Part shown: positions 55,481 through 64,000 of the stretch, piece after piece
How positions within the stretch are numbered: the stretch's first letter is position 1
Layout: the number at the start of each line of letters is the position of its first letter
Assembly: GCA_025506515.1 (NCBI GenBank)
Contig: JACCIX010000324.1
Location: 124,001-188,000 of the forward strand
DNA: 64,000 nucleotides
Direction: 5' to 3'
Source of the DNA: Flaveria trinervia
Taxonomy: Eukaryota; Streptophyta; Magnoliopsida; Asterales; Asteraceae
Notes under the pieces: generated by a model
Seen by the model: the letters and a program-made list of their open reading frames with translations, nothing else
Database searches by the model: none
What the model was told of the DNA's origin: nothing
Made by a program: the position numbers and the translations under genes

Positions 55481-58400
55481 AGAAAATGATTAGTTACATT
55501 TGGAAACCCAAGCCTTACTTGTCTTGGGCTCACTAAGAGAAATAGAAGTATCCAATAGTAATAGATCCTATTGTTGTGCTTTGAGGATCTTGAGATGTTG
55601 TTGATGGAGAATTTTTAGTTACTTGGTCTTTCTTAGACTTCCACACCACCTTTGGAAGCTTGGACTTGACCTTCAATACTTTGGAAGCTTTTAAGACTTC
55701 GGAAGTTTTGATGACTGGACCTTCGGAGATTCTGCATACACTGCAGCAGACTTTAGTGCTTCGGAAGTATTCCTTCCTTCCGAGACCAACTTTTCTTCTG
55801 AATGCAATTTTCCACTTTCCTTCTTCTTAGTTTTGGAGCTTCCGAAGGAAACAGTTTTTCCTTCCGAAGGTTGAATCTTCTTGGAACTCTTGGAAGTCCT
55901 TGTCTTTGTCATGTGAAGAGTACCTTTAAATTATATGGACAATCCTTAGCAAGATGAGCAGTATTTTCACACATAACACACTCTATTTTCTTCTTCCTAA
56001 GAGCCTTCTGCTGGGAAAAAGACTAACTTTGGTCACATCCTTTCTCCCCCCTCATCTTTGAAGATGCTGAGACAGTCCTTTTGGGCTGAGAAATGTTCTT
56101 GAGTTGGATGGTGCAGGCTGTGTAGCAGTGGTACACAACAGATCATGTTCTTCTTGGTACTGAGATGATTTGAACATGAACCAAAACTCTTAGTAGACGA
56201 GTTTAGGTTGATGTCTTCAGTCTTTACTACTTCAAACCCTGCAAAGACAAAAACTTGTTTCTATTTAGAATTAAAAGTAGCCTTGATCTCTTAAGCCTTC
56301 CTAGCTTATCTTTTGCTCTTTCTTATCATCAGTTCTTTCTTATTGACTTGGTCATCACAGTCTTCTTTTTCTCCTCAGAAGGACAGTGGCCCTTCTTAGA
56401 ATCCTCCTTTTTCATTTTTCTCAGAGGAATTCTTCACTGTCACTTCATCATCCTCTTCACTCAAAGGATCTATGAGAGAAGCTCATCTTCACAAGTTCCA
56501 CACTCGGGTGATCTTACAGACAAGATTATGTGTGAAGGAGCTATCTCATTTGATCCTAGTCCCTGCTTGTTTTGATAGCATGCCTTGTTGTGCAGGGATG
56601 GAGATCATGTTCTTGAAGGTCTCTTCTTCAAGAACGCACTTTTCTGCCCTGGCTTTGCTGATCACAAGCTTAGCCTGGCATTCAAGTAGCTTAGTTATGA
56701 GATCCTTGATCTGAGTCCTGTAGTTTGTATGCTCATGTTTCCAAACTGAAATGGTTTTCTCAAAGTCCTCTATCTTTAGTTTATACTCATTTTTAGTTTT
56801 TCTAAATCAGCCTTTAGAATGTTTAAAGACTCAAGATCAAATCTCACTTCCAAGTTATAGGACTTGTACCTGTTAACTTTAGCAATACATTCAGGGGTAC
56901 AAAGATGTTCCAATACCTTAGCTTCATCATGATCTACCATCAGTGCTTGGTTTGGAGAAGCATCTTCCACCTGAAAGCTCCAGTCAAAGCCTACTTCTTC
57001 AATAGCAACTGCAGCATGCTGCTTTGGCTTGTCATTCTGGGAAGCTTTGTTAGTGTAGTTTGGTCTGGACTGTGTTTGGCCACCATTTGTTCTTGGTTTT
57101 CTTACACTCCCTAGCAAAGTGGCTGTCACACCCCAACCTTGACGGCGGAAACGTCGAGATGTGAGGGTTACGATTGTTCACAGCCACATAACGCTATTTA
57201 TTAATTCCAAATATATTATTCATAAGTTTCATTGGTAACATTACAAGCAAAAGTTTCAACAAGAACACATCATTTACAAAAGCTACAAATAACATGATCA
57301 TCCATTTTATCTCTAGGTCCAATCCTAGATGTAATAAGCTTCAAAGAGTGGAACACAAACTTGAGGTATACCTGAATCATGTTAAAAATAAAAGGGTCAA
57401 CATAAAAATGTTGGTGAGCATTCCACAGTTTTCAATACATAAGTATATAAAGATGGCAATTCAAGTCATAAGTTAGTGAATAAAGTGATTAGGGATGTTA
57501 TGAACAATGCAACAATCAAACCTCGACAAAAGTTTTACAAGTCTCAAATGTTGAAAGTATATACGATCAGCTAAGTGAACTCGGATCAACCCAGCAGGCT
57601 TGTCTTACCATAGATCTATGACTTCGCTAGGCTAGCAATAGTTAATGATTGTACATATAACGCCATAACATGGTAATCACGAAAGTTCAACTAACCACAA
57701 CTCTTACAAGATGAATTGCCATAGGTTTACAAGTCTCAAATAAGTCTATGAGTGCAATAGTATAAGTTAACATGTTTCACCCCAAAGTGTGAAAATAGGA
57801 AAAGGGGATAGAATACTCACATGGAAATAAGCATTTCAAGATGATATAAAAGATTACAAGATAACCCAAGTGTCCATTACAAGCACCTAAATATATAATT
57901 ACAAGATGAAGATTAAGGTTATATATTGATTAATGTTTAAATAAGAATTAGGGTTTCAATAGTTTTAGGGTTTTGATGGGTAATTATGTTTATAATAATG
58001 ATAATAATTTAAACGAGGTTCCAAATGGTTTCTTTTACAAGCTGTTTAAACGTATAGATTCCAAGATTAGGTTTGGTAATAAGATTAACAATAAATCATG
58101 AACTAGGGTTTCAAATGGAATTTGGAGTTTAATAATAAATCATTTAGGTTAATAAAGATAATTTAAATCAATTAAGACCAATAATAATTGAAAATGTCTT
58201 AACAATTTAAGTTATTGATTTTATAGAAATTAAGTATAATATGTGAAAAGAAAATTATTAATTTAAAAATTAACTATTTAAAAGTTGATAAGGAGGTTAC
58301 ATATTATAATCATTTTATAAGGTTTTGAGCTTTTAAATAATTTATTATAAAGTTTTAAAAACTTAAAGCAATTTATATTGTTTTATAATTTTCAAGAATT

Positions 58401-58857
58401 TAAATAAAAGTTAACGAATAACTTCATTAAATGATATGACATGCTCAAATGATTAGATAATAACATATTATTCACATAATCATTTAAACAACTACTTGAA
58501 GAATTAGTTATTTATTATTTAGATTTATAATTAAATAATTTGAAACATAATATAGTTTTATTACACAAAAGAATTTATAACGTTTTAAAATAAAACTCCA
58601 TTTAAAATATCGTGATTTAAACGATAAAATTTAAGGACAGTTCGGGTCACCACTATTTTGTAATTATTTAAAATCTATGTTATAATTCAAAAATAACCTT
58701 TAAAATGTTTTATTACAAAGGTTTTTAATTGTTTAGTATTTTAAAATATTACTAAAAAAACTATTTGACAACTTAAAATATATTAAAGGTTATAAAATAT
58801 TTTTTCTATATTATTAAAAATTTTCTAAAGTTGATTTAAGGCTTAAAAAGCCATTTT

Positions 58858-58938
58858 AAAAAAATATGGGGGTGCCCGGGTCGAACCCGGGACCTCCAAG
58901 TTAGAATGTGTGTGGGGAACCAGTGAACCAAGGCATCC
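58858..58938 (-). ncRNA. tRNA-like module in X-c (A box, B box, T7)
   Basis: On the minus strand TGGTTCACTGG (58920-58930) resembles the A box and GGTTCGACCC (58878-58887) matches the B box; 32 bp lie between them. A perfect T-arm (CCCGG, loop, CCGGG) and a CACCCCCA end follow, then seven T (58858-58864). The 5' end cannot pair with CACCCCC, and there is no proper anticodon arm, so it is not a functional tRNA. Same layout as in X-b. Confidence 0.55.
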
Positions 58939-59869
58939 AGTCGCGGTATCATTTGGTCTCTTTTATTTTTAAGCACATTCCCAAGTTTTCCCCTAACCAT
59001 ATGAACCCTAAATTTGTTCAGATCCAAAATCGAATGTCAATTCGATTCTTTTAACCAATCTAGCCATGGGGCTTTTGCTCTCGAAACCTAGACGAACATA
59101 TTCATGTACTTAACTTACCGATCATGATCGAATTGAAGTATTTATGCTCAGCTTAGCTTCGGTTCACTTCGCAAGAACAAGTTACGAATTCGATGTTTGT
59201 GCGATATTTTTAGAGAAATTGATGTTGCAGAGGGTTGAAAGGGACCGAAAGCCACCTTTGCCCTCTGTTATTTAGCTATGATTTGCGTGTTAAAGTGCCG
59301 AACACATTTCACTTTCATTTCGTTTGCTTCAGTTATGAACAGAGAATTTAATGCTTACTTAACTCGAATTAAACCATATTTCCATCTTCGTATTGGTTAT
59401 ACGAACGTTTCTATACGTTACTTGCGTTATGACATGATTTGAGAGCCGAAGGACTAGGATTTATGTCGAGTTCGGTTCGAGGATTTTATGACCCCAAAAC
59501 CGCTTTAATTGCCATTTTAAAGTTCTTAACACATTTGAAATTGATACAGGGATCGATTGGGACCATTTAGAATTGAGAATCATGAAAAGATTGGCCGTTT
59601 GGCCTCGCCGGCGCCGCGGCCGAGCCTGGCCGCCGGTGGCCGGGAATCGGGTAGGGGTTGGGTTTTTTAAAGACTTTACACAAATGGTCCCTATGTTTTC
59701 AACAATTAACAACAGAGCTTAAAGTATTGTTTTTAGTTTTAGCTAATTTCCACTTTAAACCCTGAAGTTTTAAAATGTTATTATTTTATGCTAAAGTTAG
59801 TTAAATACAAGTTTTTAAAATAATAACACTTATATTGTTTCTATTTTTTACAAGATTACTTTTAATATT

Positions 59870-60055
59870 ATCATTATTATTAATCTTATTATTATGATTA
59901 TTATTGTTACTAATATTATTATCATTAATATTATTATTATCAGTGTCATAATAATAATAATAATAGTTATTATTTTTTTAAGCTTTTAACACCTTAAGTT
60001 TTATAATAATAAACCAACATTATAACACTTATAATGTTATTATTATTATATAATT
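59870..60055. repeat. ATT-rich microsatellite in X-c
   Basis: Imperfect TTA/ATT runs broken by other AT-rich sequence. Confidence 0.75.
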
Positions 60056-61325
60056 TGTTAATCAGCAAATTAATTATTAAGTATAACAACCCCAAAGTTT
60101 CAAAATGTCATAAAAGGCCCTTTTAAGATTTAACAAAGTTAACTTCTAAGTTAACAAAATTAAGTGATGTCACAGTGGCCCATCAAGTTACAGTTGTAAC
60201 ACTTGACTTTGCCTTTGTCCAGCCCAAACTTTCCACTGGTTGCATTGCTGGGGAACTTTCTTCCAGTCCGCTTAAGAACTTCTTGGCTCTATGAGTAGGA
60301 AGAGCCATCTCCATGTACTCCAGAGCATCTGGATAGATACAGTCCAGGTCTTCAAGGGTGAAAAGAAAGTTTTCATAACTTTCTTCAGAAGACACAAAGG
60401 CTTAAGAAGAACTTGTCTCTTGGAATGGGCTTCCTTGAGTGTAGTTCTCCCTTGGTTTCTCAAGGAAGGTGATGAAAGGACCCTTTGATGAGTTGTCAGG
60501 GTAGCATATGAGATGATGTTGGGGTTCTATGCTATCCCTTTCAACCACATGAAGGGCTGAACCTATTTGATTGTTGGAGTTTCCAGATGAACTTGCATGT
60601 TCATCTCCATCTGGTAGCCACTGAGAATCCCATACAACTCTATCAAAGTAAAAGTTTTCAGGTTTTTAGTCCTCTTAATAACCACACAGTAGTGTGTCCA
60701 TTGCCTAGGAAGGGAGGACATGAACTTCCTTACAATGTCTTTGTTCTCAAGAGCAACTCCTTCATCCACTAGGGTATCCACTATATCAACATACCTGAAG
60801 TATTGTTGAGTCATGGTTTCACCTGCTTTGAAGGTGAAGTTTTCAAACTACTGCTTCAGGAGATTCTTCTTGTTCTCCTTTACTTCAGAGGAACCCTCAT
60901 ACATCAGTTTCAATGCATCCCACAACTACTTAGCTATTTTGCATTTCTTGAAACCTCTATATACAGAGTTAGGAAGAGTCGTCTGAAAGGTTGTCATGCC
61001 TTCCGGTCAATCTCTACTCTCTTTTTGTCTTCATCTGAGTAGTCAGTCACAACCTTGGGGATCATACCACCACCAGTAGTAGAAGGGGTGAATGGTATGT
61101 AAGGTCTATTCTCAACAGACTCTCACATTCTTGAGTCTAGAGACCTGATGAAACCTTCCATTCTTAGGCACCAGGTATCAAAAGTCTTCAAGAGTGATCA
61201 ATGGGGATTTGTTCATGGTTCTAGTTTTCATATCAGCTTTGGAAATGGCTGCCAATTTAAAAGTTGAGTATTTATGTGTGTGAGGGATCTTAAGATGGTG
61301 AGATCTGATATCAAGAGCCTGGAAT

Positions 61326-61337
61326 GCTCTGATACCA
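61326..61337 (-). other. Primer-binding site of element D
   Basis: Minus strand TGGTATCAGAGC, perfect match to the initiator tRNA-Met complement, two bases inside the LTR (61340). Confidence 0.92.
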
Positions 61338-61339
61338 AA

Positions 61340-62143
61340 TGTAGGACCAGTGAAGGGTGGTCACTTACAACACAACAACACAAAGAGGAGAGTAACTTAA
61401 CTTAATCAAACAGTGAACTGGATTAACCATAAGTAAAGACACTAAGAACACAAGTAATAAAGAGACAGAACAAAAGAGCAAGATACACAAGAAGATGGTT
61501 TTCAAGATTGTAGTATATTGCTTTCTCAATGTTCTATTACAAGTGTTACAAAGCATAAAGGAAAGTTACAAGAAAATAAGATACTTATACTACATCCTAC
61601 AGTCGTCCATACTTTGAAGGCCAGCTGGATACAATTGACTAGACACAACACAAAATCAATTATAGAGTCAAAAAGGCAGATTGCCTTTTTGACTTTGTGA
61701 TTATGACATGCCATAGCTCACATCTTTATCTATTACAAAAAGGATAAGTACATAAAGTTGAAAGTTACAAACTCAAGACCTCAATGTACAATTACCAAAG
61801 CATGGACCTTTTCACCAACTCATGTAAGTTGGTGACTTTACAAAGTTGCAGCGGAAAGGGGTCCAGCTTTATGGAAAAGTACATCAGATAAAGCGTGGTT
61901 AAAAGTCTTCAGAAGAAATCTGTCTTCAAGAGTTGAGCTTCGGAAGACTTTGTCTCTGAAGCTTCAAAAGACTTCATCTTTGGCTTCGGAAGATATTGGT
62001 CTTGGCTTTGAAAGATTTCACACTTAGAATATTTTTGTTGCTTGTGTGAAACTTCCAAAGCATTCTTTTTCAGTACTTGTGTGCATGCATGCAAAAAGAC
62101 TTTGAGTGTTTGGTTGTTTCAGCCTCTTCATATAATCTCTACA
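61340..62143 (-). repeat. 5' LTR of element D
   Basis: 804 bp, TGTAGGACCAG...TCTACA; clearly related to the A LTRs across its length. CTTCGGAAG-type motifs at 61905-62010, again at the element-5' side. Confidence 0.92.
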
Positions 62144-62148
62144 AAATT

Positions 62149-62608
62149 TAATCTCCATATTGTAGTTCTAATATAGTTTTACCTTAGCAATACAAGCTGG
62201 AGTATAGAGATGTTCATATACATTGTTGTCATCTATTCAAGCCATGAATGCTTGAGCAGGAGTCATATCTTGTACCATGAAGCTCCAGTCAACTTCTTGA
62301 GCTATAACTGTTGTTTCAGTTGACTTTCCAGGGCTTTAGGTGTAGAGGCTTGTGAGGAGGCATGCGAGGTTCCCGGATTTGACTTGGAAGCCTTGTATTC
62401 CCTAGCAAAATGACCAAGTTGGTTACAGTTTTAACACTTTGCCTTGGTTTTGTCAAACCCAAACTTGCTACTAGCTGGGCATTGAGGGAATTACCTTCCA
62501 GATCTTTTGAAGAACTTCTTTGCTCCATAAGTAAGCAGAGCCATTTGTTGAACTATGTCCATGTACTCCACATCATCTGGGCTGAAGCAATCTAGATCAT
62601 CAAGCTCT
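62149..62608 (-). pseudogene. Element G gag, middle part
   Basis: Continuation of G gag after D: reading backwards, LDDLDCFSPDDVEYMDIVQQM-like residues (62600-62540, parallel to A LDCIHPDDLEYMEIVQQM), LTYGAKKFFKRSGR-like residues, then a first knuckle region near 62420 (NCNQLGHFARE-type, first Cys damaged) and VDWSFMVQDMTPAQAF (62290). The homology ends sharply at 62608. Confidence 0.75.
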
Positions 62609-62740
62609 GGATATTTTATTCTTTCTAGAAACGGTTTTAGAACATTACGAAATACCATAACATTACTATTACAGTGTTTTTTTCTGTTTTTTCTACATTT
62701 TAAACCGCTTATTACAGAAATAAAAAAATATAACAGTAAA
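62609..62740. other. AT-rich junction sequence of unknown origin
   Basis: Follows the abrupt end of G gag. Contains loosely inverted pieces (AAACGGTTTTA at 62629 and TTTAAACCGCTTA at 62699). Perhaps the edge of another mobile element whose body is the AAT array or lies beyond the window. I cannot classify it. Confidence 0.4.
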
Positions 62741-63971
<1,231 letters not shown>

Positions 63972-64000
63972 TCCAGTAGAGAGAGATCACGTAAAAAAAA

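Larger units (their letters stand above)
57124..60174 (-). mobile_element. X-c: solo-LTR-like insertion, 3.05 kb
   Basis: Starts TGTCACACCCCAACC, ends GATGTCACA, TSD GTGGC (57119-57123, 60175-60179). Reverse-complement relative of X-b: the TGACGGCGG / CACACCCC end and the internal tRNA-like module correspond. No gag or pol. Holds a patch of ATT-type repeats (59870-60055) and one GC-rich patch (59600-59650). Solo LTR is the simplest reading. Confidence 0.85.
55481..61254 (-). pseudogene. Element D gag, interrupted by X-c
   Basis: The start is damaged: where A has GGCAGCCAT-type start context, D has an extra base (GCCAAT on the plus strand, 61250-61255), destroying the ATG; reading MAAIS homology resumes only after it. 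Core as in A: VRKFMSSLPRQWTHY, LIELYGILSGYQMEM, LDCIYPDALEYME. The first knuckle C-Y-N-C-x4-H-x4-C still has all four ligands but is cut by X-c between the His and the codons after it (60180 / 57118). The second knuckle C-Y-V-C-x4-H-x4-C is intact (55975-55935). Tail: Ser/Lys/Glu-rich with TTCCGAA motifs (55720-55880). Confidence 0.85.
53538..62143 (-). mobile_element. Ty1/copia element D (minus strand), internally deleted, inserted in gag of G
   Basis: 8.6 kb including a 3.05-kb insertion (X-c). TSD AAATT. 5' LTR 61340-62143 (804 bp) and a truncated 3' LTR 53538-54167. Gag, protease and integrase are closely related to A. At 54167 the LTR is joined directly to the SH3-like end of integrase, so RT, RNase H, extra ORF, PPT and about 175 bp of the LTR are gone. 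Because the TSD is intact on both sides, the deletion is internal. Confidence 0.9.
44160..62608 (-). mobile_element. Ty1/copia element G (minus strand), split by element D
   Basis: Parts: 3' LTR fragment (44160-44395), extra ORF (44419-48189), spacer (48190-48834), pol and gag (48835-53537), then gag continued at 62149-62608 after element D. The D target site AAATT is at 53533-53537 and 62144-62148. The gag 5' part, PBS and 5' LTR are missing: homology stops abruptly at 62608. LTR fragment and extra ORF are most like element E. The 129 bp between the B duplication and this LTR (44031-44159) show nothing recognisable. Confidence 0.85.

Noticed and set aside
58858..58938. Functional tRNA gene on the minus strand
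   Set aside because: T-arm, box spacing and T run are good, but the 5' side does not pair with the CACCCCC acceptor end and no anticodon arm can be drawn. Kept as tRNA-like module.

Overview
The window looks like repeat-dense nuclear DNA of a large-genome flowering plant. I see no host protein gene, rRNA gene or functional tRNA gene. Almost everything is LTR retrotransposon sequence with plant features: primer-binding sites matching initiator tRNA-Met (TGGTATCAGAGC type), 5-bp target-site duplications (TSDs), AAGGGGGAG-type polypurine tracts, and Ty1/copia and Ty3/gypsy protein motifs. The copia elements carry an extra ORF after pol whose N-terminal motifs (VNPTIY, EFW, KG..S.QWKFL-like) I recall from Asteraceae copia elements. 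A composite-family plant is therefore my best guess, but it rests on memory, not on a search.

Left cluster (1-26362), a nested stack. An old minus-strand copia element E (14793-26362, partial) was hit by a large solo-LTR-like insertion X-a (13757-14792, 3' part), a gypsy element F (15222-22566, TSD CGGTT) and a second solo-LTR-like insertion X-b (22954-25427, TSD TAGTG). A plus-strand copia element C (body left of the window, 3' end in 1-725 and 13026-13756) sits in X-a. A complete minus-strand copia element A (726-13020, TSD ATATG) sits inside the 3' LTR of C. Middle (26363-29905): AT-rich intergenic DNA with a Tourist-type MITE (29366-29583, TSD TAA) and a weaker MITE candidate. Element B (29906-44025, TSD ACAAG) is a complete-length but coding-defective 14.1-kb plus-strand copia of the same family as C. 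Right cluster (44160-62608): minus-strand copia G (E-like) is split by minus-strand copia D (53538-62143, A-like, TSD AAATT). D is itself split inside its gag zinc-knuckle codons by solo-LTR-like X-c (57124-60174, TSD GTGGC). The window ends in about 1.2 kb of AAT trinucleotide repeat.

No element looks able to encode all its own proteins. Gag and pol carry stops and frameshifts, several catalytic residues are changed by G-to-A type transitions (A and G reverse transcriptases, A integrase), D has lost RT-RNase H, and F has lost most of pol. The cis signals (LTRs, PBS, PPT) of A, B and F are still readable. The most notable observations are: (1) the extra downstream ORF in five copies from three copia families, with a shared C-terminal module; (2) short CpG-containing inverted-repeat motifs, different per family (CTTCSGAAG; GTCGCACGAC), clustered in the LTRs, in the pol/extra-ORF spacer and, for the first, also in gag coding sequence; (3) a tRNA-like module with A box, B box and T7 run at the same place in two X copies; (4) a chimeric ORF that runs across gag, extra-ORF and solo-LTR sequence.
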